DNA of 64,000 bases from Streptomyces sp. ISL-1 (GTDB lineage Bacteria > Actinomycetota > Actinomycetes > Streptomycetales > Streptomycetaceae): the NCBI RefSeq assembly GCF_018614585.1, contig NZ_JAGGOI010000017.1, positions 62,001 to 126,000 of the forward strand, given 5' to 3'. Position 1 is the first letter of the stretch, and each line of letters begins with the position of its first letter. The notes beneath the pieces are model-generated. The model was not told where the DNA came from and searched no databases. It saw only the letters and a program-made list of their open reading frames with translations. Positions 18,270-26,219 of the stretch are shown here, piece after piece. A program made the translations under genes and the position numbers.

Positions 18270-19930
18270 GCCTGGTCCCCTTCCCGCATCGGGACCCGCA
18301 CGCCACGCTCGTCCGCGACCGACTCCGCGATGTCGTAGCCCGCGTCCACATGCCGGATGACGCCCATTCCCGGGTCGTTCGTCAGCACCCGGCGGATCTT
18401 CTCGCCGGCCAGCTTCGTGCCGTCCGCCACGGAGACCTGGCCCGCATGGATGGAGCGGCCCATGCCGACGCCGCCGCCGTGGTGGATGGAGACCCAGCTC
18501 GCGCCGGACGCGACATTGACCATCGCGTTCAGCAGCGGCCAGTCGGCGATCGCGTCGGAGCCGTCGAGCATGGCCTCCGTCTCGCGGTACGGGGACGCCA
18601 CCGAGCCGCAGTCCAGGTGGTCGCGGCCGATCACCAGCGGGGCGGCCAGCTCGCCGGACGCCACCATGTCGTTGAAGCGCTCGCCCGCGCGGTCCCGCTC
18701 GCCGTAGCCCAGCCAGCAGATACGGGCCGGCAGGCCCTGGAAGTGGACGCGCTCGCCGGCCAGCTTGATCCAGCGGTGCAGGGACTCGTTCTCGGGGAAG
18801 AGCTCGAGCATCGCCTTGTCGGTCTTGTGGATGTCCGAAGCCTCACCCGACAGGGCGGCCCAGCGGAACGGGCCCTTGCCCTCGCAGAACAGCGGCCGGA
18901 TGTACGCCGGGACGAAGCCGGGGAAGTCGAACGCCCGGCCGTAACCGGCCAGTTGCGCCTCGCCACGGATCGAGTTGCCGTAGTCGAAGACCTCGGCGCC
19001 CGCGTCCATGAAGCCGACCATGGCTTCCACATGCCTGGCCATCGACTCACGCGCGCGCTGTGTGAAGTCGGCCGGCTTCTCCGCCGCGTACGACTGCATG
19101 TCGTCGAGGTCGACACCGACCGGCAGGTAGGCCAGCGGATCGTGGGCGCTCGTCTGGTCGGTCACGATGTCGATCGGCGCGCCCTCGGCGAGCATCCTCG
19201 GCAGCAGCTCCGCCGCGTTGCCGAGCAGGCCGATGGAGAGCGGGCGGCGCGCGTCGCGTGCCTCGACGGCCAGCTGGAGCGCGTGCTCCAGCGAGTTCGC
19301 GCGCACGTCCAGGTAGCGGTGCTCGATACGGCGCTCGATCGCCCGCGGGTCGACGTCGATACAGATCGCGACGCCGTCGTTCATGGTGACGGCCAGCGGC
19401 TGCGCGCCGCCCATTCCGCCCAGACCGGCGGTCAGAGTGATCGTCCCGGCCAGCGTGCCGCCGAACTTCTTCGCGGCGACGGCGGCGAACGTCTCGTACG
19501 TGCCCTGCAGAATGCCCTGTGTGCCGATGTAGATCCACGAACCGGCCGTCATCTGGCCGTACATGGTGAGGCCGAGTGCCTCGAGACGCCGGAACTCCTC
19601 CCAGTTCGCCCAGTCACCGACCAGGTTGGAGTTGGCGATGAGCACGCGCGGCGCCCACTCGTGCGTCTGCATCACACCGACCGGGCGGCCGGACTGGACG
19701 AGCATCGTTTCGTCCTGCTTCAGCGTCCGCAGCGTGCGCACCATCGCGTCGAAGGAGCGCCAGTCGCGGGCGGCCTTGCCGGTGCCGCCGTAGACGACGA
19801 GCTTGTCCGGGTGCTCGGCGACCTCGGGGTCGAGGTTGTTCTGGAGCATGCGGAGGGCGGCCTCCTGCTGCCATCCCAGGGCGCTCAGTTCCGTACCGCG
19901 CGGTGCCCGTACGGGTCGGGGTCCTGACAT
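18266..19930 (-). CDS. hutU: Urocanate hydratase HutU
   Basis: 554 aa, the normal family length, from ATG 19930. Converts urocanate to 4-imidazolone-5-propionate using tightly bound NAD as electrophile. Visible: [66 protein letters not shown] (dinucleotide site), [31 protein letters not shown] and [19 protein letters not shown]. It is the first gene of the hut operon. Expression probably responds to the paired inverted repeats just upstream (19957-19999). Confidence 0.95.
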   Translation of the reverse strand: MSGPRPVRAPRGTELSALGWQQEAALRMLQNNLDPEVAEHPDKLVVYGGTGKAARDWRSFDAMVRTLRTLKQDETMLVQSGRPVGVMQTHEWAPRVLIANSNLVGDWANWEEFRRLEALGLTMYGQMTAGSWIYIGTQGILQGTYETFAAVAAKKFGGTLAGTITLTAGLGGMGGAQPLAVTMNDGVAICIDVDPRAIERRIEHRYLDVRANSLEHALQLAVEARDARRPLSIGLLGNAAELLPRMLAEGAPIDIVTDQTSAHDPLAYLPVGVDLDDMQSYAAEKPADFTQRARESMARHVEAMVGFMDAGAEVFDYGNSIRGEAQLAGYGRAFDFPGFVPAYIRPLFCEGKGPFRWAALSGEASDIHKTDKAMLELFPENESLHRWIKLAGERVHFQGLPARICWLGYGERDRAGERFNDMVASGELAAPLVIGRDHLDCGSVASPYRETEAMLDGSDAIADWPLLNAMVNVASGASWVSIHHGGGVGMGRSIHAGQVSVADGTKLAGEKIRRVLTNDPGMGVIRHVDAGYDIAESVADERGVRVPMREGDQA

Positions 19931-19956
19931 GGCAATGCCTCCTCGCGACTGCGATC

Positions 19957-19999
19957 ATGAGTGTTGGCTCATCTATTCACATCCTGTCGGCCTGAATAG
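19957..19999. promoter_or_regulatory. Two adjacent inverted repeats in the hutU/decarboxylase divergent promoter
   Basis: ATGAG-N6-CTCAT (19957-19972) is directly followed by CTATTCA-N13-TGAATAG (19973-19999), both perfect in their arms. They sit in the 118-bp region between divergent starts, where a regulator could control both directions. The binding protein is unknown; the RpiR protein at 25.4 kb is one candidate. Confidence 0.5.
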
Positions 20000-20048
20000 T
20001 CTTAGTCAACAGCTGCGCCGTGGCCTACCGGGTGATTGGCTGAAGCAC

Positions 20049-21371
20049 ATGGCTTCAGACCGTCGGGATCAGGCCGTACGTGCGGCAGTGGAGCAGGGTC
20101 TTCTCAGCGAGGCGCAGCCGGTCGCCGCCCTCCTCGACGTGGCCGGCATCCGCGCCTCCGCCGCCTCGCTGCGAGCGGCATTCGCCGCCGTCACCGACGC
20201 GCCCGTGCTGCACGCCTTCGCCGTGAAGGCCTCACCCCTCGCTGCCGTACTCGCGCTGCTGCGCGCCGAGGGCATCGGCGCGGAGGTCGCGAGCCCGGGC
20301 GAGCTGGCGCTGGCCCGGGCCGCCGGCGTGGGCCCGGAGCGCACGGTCCTCGACTCCCCCGCCAAAACACCCTCCGAGCTGCGCGAAGCCCTCTCCCTGG
20401 GGATCGCCGTCAACGCCGACAATCCGCAGGAGCTCGCGCGCGTCGACGCCCTCGTCTCCTCCGCCGGCAGCCGGTCCCCGCTCGGCCTGCGGGTCAATCC
20501 GCAAATCGGCCGGGGCGCCATCGGGGCGCTCTCCACGGCGACGCCCACCTCGAAATTCGGGGTCGCGCTGCGCGACGAGGGGGCTCGCGAGTGGGTCGTA
20601 CGCGCCTATCTCGACCGCCCCTGGCTGACCCGGCTGCACACCCACTCCGGCTCGCAGGGCATGCCGCTCACCCTCATGGCGCAGGGCATCCGGGCGGTGT
20701 ACAAGCTCGCTGAGGAGATCAACGCCGCGGTCGGGCGGCAGCAGATCGACACCATCGACATCGGCGGCGGCCTCCCGGTCAACTTCGCCTCCGACGAGGA
20801 GACCCCGACCTTCGCCGAGTACGCCGGGCTGCTGGCGGAGCAGGTCCCCGGGCTGCTCGACGGGCGCTACGGCCTGGTCACCGAGTTCGGCCGGTCCCTG
20901 CTCGCCAAGCACGGCACGGTGCTCGCCCGCGTCGAGTACGCGAAGACGGCGGGCTCCCGCCCCATCGCGGTCACCCACGCGGGCGTCCAGGTCGCCACCC
21001 GTACGGTCTACGACCCGATCTCCTGGCCGCTGCGCATCGCCGCGTACGACTCCAAGGGCATCCCGAAGGCCGGTGCGGACGTCCCGCAGGACATCGCGGG
21101 ACCGGCCTGCTTCGCGGGCGACCTGCTCGCCGAGGCGCGGCCGCTGCCCCTGCTGGAGCAGGGCGATGTGATCGCCGCGCTGGACACCGGCGCGTACTAC
21201 TTCTCGAACCACTACGGCTACAACAGCCTTCCGCGGCCCGGGGTGTACGGCTTCGGCACCGGTGCGGACGGATCTGTGCGGTTCGCGACCGTACGGGCCC
21301 CGCAGAGCCTGGAGGGGATCGTCAGCGAGTCCGGCGGCGATCACCCGGATGCGCTGACCGGCGGCATCTGA
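20049..21371 (+). CDS. PLP-dependent fold-type III decarboxylase (LysA/ODC-like)
   Basis: 440 aa from ATG 20049. Alanine-racemase-like barrel followed by a beta domain. The PLP Lys is in LHAFAVKASPLAAVL; EVASPGELALARAAG, LRVNPQIGRG, TSKFGVALRDEG, LHTHSGSQGM, IDIGGGLPVNF and LVTEFGRSLLAKHG (PLP phosphate and active-site region) follow. The C-terminal part has GPACFAGDLLAEA and ALDTGAYYFSNHYGYNSL. Close to diaminopimelate decarboxylase, but the position opposite hutU and in front of a permease suggests a catabolic or specialised amino-acid substrate rather than lysine synthesis. Confidence 0.8.
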   Translation: MASDRRDQAVRAAVEQGLLSEAQPVAALLDVAGIRASAASLRAAFAAVTDAPVLHAFAVKASPLAAVLALLRAEGIGAEVASPGELALARAAGVGPERTVLDSPAKTPSELREALSLGIAVNADNPQELARVDALVSSAGSRSPLGLRVNPQIGRGAIGALSTATPTSKFGVALRDEGAREWVVRAYLDRPWLTRLHTHSGSQGMPLTLMAQGIRAVYKLAEEINAAVGRQQIDTIDIGGGLPVNFASDEETPTFAEYAGLLAEQVPGLLDGRYGLVTEFGRSLLAKHGTVLARVEYAKTAGSRPIAVTHAGVQVATRTVYDPISWPLRIAAYDSKGIPKAGADVPQDIAGPACFAGDLLAEARPLPLLEQGDVIAALDTGAYYFSNHYGYNSLPRPGVYGFGTGADGSVRFATVRAPQSLEGIVSESGGDHPDALTGGI

Positions 21372-21431
21372 GGTAGTCCGCACCGCGCATGGGGCAGATC
21401 CTTTCTGTCATCCCACCGACCGGAGGGGCCC

Positions 21432-22793
21432 ATGTCCACGACCGGCACACCGGAAGCGACGCCGCTCAACGAGCCGCCGCTCAAACGGGCCATCAGCTCG
21501 AAGCTGATGATCCTGTTCGTGATCGGCGACATCCTGGGCACCGGCATCTACGCCACGACCGGCAAGGTCGCGGGGAAGGTCGGCGGGGCGTTGTGGCTGC
21601 CGTTCGCCATCAGCTTCATCGTCGCCCTCCTCACCGCCGCGTCGTACGTCGAACTGGTCGGCAAGTACCCGAAGGCCGCGGGCGCCGCGCTCTACACGCA
21701 GAAGGCGTTCAAGGTCCCCTTCCTGACCTTCATCATCGCCTTCATGGTGATGTGCTCCGGGCTGTCGTCCGCGAGCGCCGCCGCGCGTGCCTTCAGCGGC
21801 GACTACTTGGAGGAGTTCACCGGCGCCATCCCGTCGACACTGATCGCGATCGTCTTCATCCTGGCGCTCGCGAGCCTGGCGTTGCGCGGCGTGTCCGAGT
21901 CGGTGAAGACCAACGTGGTACTGACGCTGGTCGAGCTGAGCGGTCTGCTGGTGATCCTCGCCATCGGACTGTGGGCGGTACTGACGGGAGGGGGCGAGCC
22001 GTCGCGGCTGAGCGACTTCGAAGCCGAGGGCACGGGGTTCGCACTGCTCACCAGCGTGCTGGGAGCGACCGCGCTCGCCTTCTTCGCCTTCGTGGGCTTC
22101 GAGGACTCCGTCAACATGGCCGAGGAGACCAAGGACCCGGCCCGCACCTTCCGCAAGGCGATCTTCATCGGCGTCGCCGTCACCGGCACGATCTATGTGC
22201 TGGTCGCGCTGGTGTCCTCGCTGCTGGTCGAGTACACCGTGCTGGAGAAGTCCAGCGGCCCGCTGCTGGAAGTCGTCAAGGCCGGCGGAGTCGTCTTCCC
22301 GCCCAAACTCTTCGCCGGGATCGCGCTCTTCGCCGTCACCAACTCCGCGCTGATCAACATCATGATGGCTTCGCGGCTCTGCTACGGCCTCGCCAACGAG
22401 AGGGTGCTGCCGCGCGCCATGGGGAAGGTGCTGCCCAACCGCCGCACCCCCGTCAACGGGATCATCTTCGTCACGCTGCTCGCCATCGGGCTGGTGTCCA
22501 CGGGCGAGATCGAGGGGCTCGGCGACACCACCGCGTTCCTGCTGCTGTGTGTCTTCGCGGTGGTCAACATCGCCGTACTGGTCCTGCGCAAGGACCGCGT
22601 GGACCACCCGCACTTCCGCACCTGGACGCCACTGCCGGTGCTCGGCGCGATCACCGCGATCATCCTGGCAAGCCCGCTCGCGGACCGGGCGGCGGACGTC
22701 TACATCCGGGCGGGGGTGCTTCTCGCGCTCGGGGTTGTGCTGTGGGCGATCAACAAGGTGGCGCTGAAGGTACGCGGCGAGGACCGGACCTAA
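21432..22793 (+). CDS. APC-family amino acid permease
   Basis: 453 aa from ATG 21432 with GGAGGGG 5-10 nt upstream. About twelve membrane helices. The first carries IGDILGTGIYATTGKVAGKVGG, the substrate/ion-binding unwound helix typical of the family, and VGFEDSVNMAEETKDPARTF is the conserved loop after helix 6. Imports an amino acid by proton or sodium symport. Only 60 bp separate it from the PLP decarboxylase, so the two are likely co-transcribed, with the permease supplying the decarboxylase substrate. Confidence 0.85.
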   Translation: MSTTGTPEATPLNEPPLKRAISSKLMILFVIGDILGTGIYATTGKVAGKVGGALWLPFAISFIVALLTAASYVELVGKYPKAAGAALYTQKAFKVPFLTFIIAFMVMCSGLSSASAAARAFSGDYLEEFTGAIPSTLIAIVFILALASLALRGVSESVKTNVVLTLVELSGLLVILAIGLWAVLTGGGEPSRLSDFEAEGTGFALLTSVLGATALAFFAFVGFEDSVNMAEETKDPARTFRKAIFIGVAVTGTIYVLVALVSSLLVEYTVLEKSSGPLLEVVKAGGVVFPPKLFAGIALFAVTNSALINIMMASRLCYGLANERVLPRAMGKVLPNRRTPVNGIIFVTLLAIGLVSTGEIEGLGDTTAFLLLCVFAVVNIAVLVLRKDRVDHPHFRTWTPLPVLGAITAIILASPLADRAADVYIRAGVLLALGVVLWAINKVALKVRGEDRT

Positions 22794-22806
22794 GGAGTTG
22801 CCCCAG

Positions 22807-22839
22807 TGCCCGCCGCGCCGTCCCGGCGGCGTGCGGGCA
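22807..22839 (+). terminator. Terminator after the permease gene
   Basis: GC-rich hairpin with arms TGCCCGCCGCGCC and GGCGGCGTGCGGGCA (one bulge), 13 bp past the permease stop, no T-tract, as is common in Streptomyces. Confidence 0.65.
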
Positions 22840-23017
22840 TGCCGGACATCCGGTCTCGAGCCGTCAGGAACCGCCGGTTAGGTGCGGATCTTAACGGGCG
22901 CTGGCATGTTCCGATGGAAAATGCCCCAACTCCCCCCTCCCGTGCCGACGGTGCGTAACTTCTCCGTCACTGCCGCACAACAGTGCGCCGCATTCCCAGG
23001 CGGAGAGGAGCGTCCGC

Positions 23018-23428
23018 GTGCCCGGAATCGACGAGTGTCTGCTGGAAGCCATGCTGGTGCCTGGCGCGCGCGGAGCGGCAGTCGTGGACTGGATCAGCGG
23101 GCTGGCGCTCGGCTCGGTCGGTGAGCCATCGGGAAGCGATCACGAGGCGACCGCCGCGGAGACCGCCGAACTGGCGAGGATGGCCACGGAGTACGGGGCG
23201 TTCGCACCCGAGGAGCCCGCCGTGGACGACGACAGTGGCAAAGCCAAGGGGCCGCCGGTCGAGGACCTCATCGTCACGACCCGCACCGGCTATCACGTGG
23301 TGCGGTTCGTGGAGACCACCTTCGACAGCAGCGTCTTCCTGCATCTGTGGCTCGACCGGGAGCTGGGCAATCTGGCACTGGCCCGCCTGCGCCTCTCGGA
23401 CCTCGCCGAACGGCTGGTGCTCGGATGA
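23018..23428 (+). CDS. Roadblock/LC7-related protein
   Basis: 136 aa from GTG 23018 with GGAGAGGAG upstream. The order ECLLEAMLVPGARGAAVVDW, SGLALGSVG, DLIVTTRTGYHVVRFVE and SVFLHLWLDRELGNLALARL is the beta-alpha fold of roadblock/LC7 proteins and parallels the 124-aa protein at 24713. It has an extra acidic insert around residues 55-80. In bacteria this fold dimerises and regulates small GTPases. First gene of a four-gene set; its stop overlaps the next start. Confidence 0.7.
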   Translation: MPGIDECLLEAMLVPGARGAAVVDWISGLALGSVGEPSGSDHEATAAETAELARMATEYGAFAPEEPAVDDDSGKAKGPPVEDLIVTTRTGYHVVRFVETTFDSSVFLHLWLDRELGNLALARLRLSDLAERLVLG

Positions 23429-24189
23429 GAACGGCTGTCTCCCCGATGCTCGTCCGGCTGGCGGACGAGCGAGCCACCGGCGTGCTGGTACGCGACCACG
23501 GCGCCCTCTATCTGGCCGACGGCCAGATCGTGCATGCCGAGAGCCCGGCCGCGCCCGGCCTCGACGTACTGCTGACTGCGAGCGGCCGGCTGCGGCCCGA
23601 GCACTGGGCGGACGCGGTGGCGCAGGCGGGCGCGCGCAACGAGGTCGCACGCTTTCTCGTCGACAGCGGCCAGGTCGCCGGCGGCGAGCTGGAGATCTGC
23701 CATCTGGGCGCGCTGTTCGACGCGGCCTTCTTCGCGCTGGCGCCGGGCAGCGGTCCGACCCGCTTCCGCTACGGGGTCGCCCACTGGATCGGAGCAGTGC
23801 GACCGGTCCCCGCCCAGGTGGTCGAGCGCGAGGCACGGCGGCGGGGCCGGCTGCTGGACTCCCTGTGGCCCTATCCCGAGATGGACACCGCTCCGGTGGA
23901 GCGCAGCCCGCACACCACGGAGCTGACGGTCAGCCCCCGACAGCAGGCACTCCTGAACCTTGCCGACGGCGTACGCACCCCGGCCGCGATCGCCCGGAAG
24001 CTCGGCCGTCCCGCCTTCAACACGTTGATCGAGGTGCGAAGGCTGGCCGCGGCGGGGCTCATCCAGATCCGCGCCGAGCCGGCCGAGCCCACCGAGCCCA
24101 CTGCCATATCCGAGATCGCGGAGCCACCCGCCATGTTGGACTCCGCGCTGCTACGCCGGCTCCGCGACGCACTGGAGGCAAGCCTGTGA
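23425..24189 (+). CDS. DUF4388-like regulatory protein of the roadblock cluster
   Basis: 254 aa from ATG 23425, overlapping the previous stop (ATGA). The N-terminal half (LADERATGVLVRDHGALYLADGQIVHAESPAAPGLDVLL) has the layout of DUF4388 (PATAN-like) domains. The second half contains a winged-helix-like segment (QQALLNLADGVRTPAAIARKLGRPAFNTLIEVRRLAAAGL), each motif being split here only for description, and an Ala/Glu-rich linker before a C-terminal helix. DUF4388 proteins often link roadblock modules with signalling. No GTPase or kinase is adjacent. Assignment is from motif shape only. Confidence 0.6.
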   Translation: MRTAVSPMLVRLADERATGVLVRDHGALYLADGQIVHAESPAAPGLDVLLTASGRLRPEHWADAVAQAGARNEVARFLVDSGQVAGGELEICHLGALFDAAFFALAPGSGPTRFRYGVAHWIGAVRPVPAQVVEREARRRGRLLDSLWPYPEMDTAPVERSPHTTELTVSPRQQALLNLADGVRTPAAIARKLGRPAFNTLIEVRRLAAAGLIQIRAEPAEPTEPTAISEIAEPPAMLDSALLRRLRDALEASL

Positions 24190-24268
24190 CGCACCGCTCC
24201 ATCCACCGGGCATTCCGCTCGCCGTCATGAGACGCGCACTGAGGCTGCGCGCCGAGAGGAGACAGCTC

Positions 24269-24655
24269 ATGACGGTCGAGGCCGATGTGCTCGGTGAACT
24301 GAAACGGCTCCGCGTCCGGGTGCCACAGCTGACCGGGGCCCTCGCCGCCAGCGCGGACGGCCTGGTGCTGGCGGCGGACACGGCAGAGGCGGAGAGCGTC
24401 GCCGCACTGACCGCCGCCGCCCTCGGCGTCGCTCTGCGCCTGACCGAGACCACCGGCCAGGGCGGCTTCCGTGAGCTGCTGGTCCGGGGCGACCTGGGAT
24501 ACGTCGCGACCTACGCGGCGGGCGCCTCGGCCGTCCTCACCCTCCTGGCCGAGCCACGCATCAACGTGGGCCGGCTCCATCTCGAGGCCCGCCGCTCCAG
24601 CGCCCGCATCGGCGAACTGGTCGACAGCGCCCTCGAACGACCGGAGAACACCTGA
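24269..24655 (+). CDS. Roadblock/LC7 domain protein
   Basis: 128 aa from ATG 24269 with GAGAGGAGA about 10 nt upstream; the frame is open upstream but without a good start. The core LGELKRLRVRVPQLTGALAA, SADGLVLAADTAEAESVAAL, ELLVRGDLGYVATYAAG and SAVLTLLAEPRINVGRLHLE is a complete roadblock fold with the usual long second helix. Expected to form homo- or heterodimers with the neighbouring roadblock proteins. Third gene of the cluster, 79 bp after the second. Confidence 0.75.
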   Translation: MTVEADVLGELKRLRVRVPQLTGALAASADGLVLAADTAEAESVAALTAAALGVALRLTETTGQGGFRELLVRGDLGYVATYAAGASAVLTLLAEPRINVGRLHLEARRSSARIGELVDSALERPENT

Positions 24656-24712
24656 CCCATGACCCCCACACCATCACGCACCCCAAACAGACGGAAAGGA
24701 AGTGCGCCTCTC

Positions 24713-25087
24713 ATGGCCAACACCGAAACCGCCCTCAAGGAAGCCACCACTGTCATCGAGGGCGCCCTTGGCGCCGCACTCGTCGACTACACGAGCGGAA
24801 TGGCCCTCGGCACCATCGGCGGCGGAAAGGACCTGGACCTGACGGTGGCCGCCGCGGGCAACACCGACGTGGTGCGCGCCAAGCTGCGCACCATGGAGCA
24901 GCTCGGGCTCAAAGAGGGCATCGAGGACATCCTGATCACGCTCGGCTCGCAGTACCACATGATCCGGCTGCTCAAGGGCCGGGGCACCAACGGCCTGTTC
25001 CTCTACATCGCGCTGGACAAGCAACGGGCGAACCTCGCCATGGCCCGGCACCAACTGAAGAAGATCGAGGCCGAGCTGGAGGTCTGA
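24713..25087 (+). CDS. Roadblock/LC7 domain protein
   Basis: 124 aa from ATG 24713, preceded by AAAGGAAG. Visible: LKEATTVIEGALGAALVDY, SGMALGTIGGGKDLDL, AAAGNTDVVRAKLRTMEQL, EDILITLGSQYHMIRLL and GLFLYIALDKQRANLAMARH. This is close to single-domain MglB-like roadblock proteins. Last gene of the four-gene group. Unlike Streptomyces conservons it lacks the sensor kinase, DUF742 protein and GTPase in the immediate vicinity. Confidence 0.75.
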   Translation: MANTETALKEATTVIEGALGAALVDYTSGMALGTIGGGKDLDLTVAAAGNTDVVRAKLRTMEQLGLKEGIEDILITLGSQYHMIRLLKGRGTNGLFLYIALDKQRANLAMARHQLKKIEAELEV

Positions 25088-25119
25088 CCCCGCGGCCGGA
25101 CTGTCCGGCATTTCGCCGG

Positions 25120-25383
25120 TCAGCGGCGCCGCGCCCCGCGGGGTGCGGCGTCGCCGCCCGCGACGCCGATGGCCCGAAAGCCCTTGAAGGGCGCGACGAC
25201 AGGGCCCTTCGCGATCCGGTCGGTACGGATCCACAGCAGCGTCCCGCTCGCCCGCTCCCGGCGGCCGAGCCAGGGCGCCTCGACGCAGAGACCGGGCAGC
25301 CCGACGCCGGCGAGCAGCAGCGGTGCGCCCGCCGCCAGACCCGCAGGTCACACGGCCCGCGCCCCGCCGCAGCCCGTGGCCAC
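25120..25383 (-). pseudogene. 88-codon frame with an internal TGA, coupled to the RpiR gene
   Basis: A GTG at 25383 overlaps the end of the RpiR stop region and opens a frame that is protein-like except for a TGA at 25348-25350 (codon 12). After the stop it reads APLLLAGVGLPGLCVEAPWL and LLWIRTDRIAKGPVVAPFKG before the final TGA. Composition of the second part is that of a real protein end. Either a broken small gene or one that starts internally with an unusual codon. I do not recognise the family. Confidence 0.35.
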
Positions 25384-26219
25384 TACTCCACGAACAGGCC
25401 CCGCTCCGCCGCCCTCGCGTCGAATTCTTCCAACCGCGCCTGCGCGTCGGGCAGGTCGTCGCACATCGCCTCCAGCAGCACCCGGCCCAGCAGCATCGGC
25501 GCGCACGCCGTGTCGAAGGCCAGGCCCGTGCCGACCGCCGCCGGGATCAGCAGGTCGCTGTGGCCGGCCACCGGGGCGAAGGCCGAGTCCGCGACCGTCA
25601 CCACCTTCAAGCCCGCGGAGCGTGCGTACGCCAGTGCCTCCACGACCTCCTTGGGGTGCCGCGGCAGCGCGAAGCACAGCAGCGTGGTCGCACCCGCGCG
25701 ACGGGCCGCGTCGATGCGGTCGGCGAGCATCGTGCCGCCCTCGTCCAGCAGGCGTACATCCGGGTGGACCTTGGCCGCGAAGTACGCGAAGCCCCGGGCC
25801 TGCGAGGACGCGGCGCGCAGGCCGAGCACCAGCAGCGGGCGGGACGCGGCAAGGAGCCGGCCCGCGCGTTCGACCGGGGAGGGGTCGGCGAGCAGCTCGG
25901 CCAGATGACTCAGGTTCTCGATCTCGGCGTGCACCGCCTGCTGGTACTCGTTGTACGCGTCCGGGCCCGCCTCACTCGAAGCGGGCGCGACCTCCCGCAG
26001 ATGCCGGCGCAGCGCCGGATAGCCGTCGAAGCCGAGCGCGACGGCGAAGCGGGTGACGGACGGCTGGCTGACACCGGCCAGTTCGGCGAGCTCCACGCTG
26101 GACAGGAACGGCACATCGCCCGCCCGCCGCACCATGCTGTGCGCGATCCGCCGCTGCGTCGGGGTGAGCCGGTGGCCCTCGAAAAGCTGCTGCAGTCTCG
26201 CGGCAGGGCTTTCGCTCAT
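25383..26219 (-). CDS. MurR/RpiR-family transcriptional regulator
   Basis: 278 aa from ATG 26219, overlapping the stop of the upstream lyase gene (4 nt). N-terminal RpiR helix-turn-helix: LTPTQRRIAHSMVRRAGDV, LSSVELAELAGVSQPSVTRF and GFDGYPALRRHL. The C-terminal SIS domain (LLVLGLRAASSQARGFAYF, LLCFALPRHPKEVVEALAYA) normally senses a phosphosugar. In Streptomyces, RpiR proteins paired with lyase-family genes are common. It probably regulates its own operon, and perhaps the hut genes, which is inference. Confidence 0.87.
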   Translation of the reverse strand: MSESPAARLQQLFEGHRLTPTQRRIAHSMVRRAGDVPFLSSVELAELAGVSQPSVTRFAVALGFDGYPALRRHLREVAPASSEAGPDAYNEYQQAVHAEIENLSHLAELLADPSPVERAGRLLAASRPLLVLGLRAASSQARGFAYFAAKVHPDVRLLDEGGTMLADRIDAARRAGATTLLCFALPRHPKEVVEALAYARSAGLKVVTVADSAFAPVAGHSDLLIPAAVGTGLAFDTACAPMLLGRVLLEAMCDDLPDAQARLEEFDARAAERGLFVE

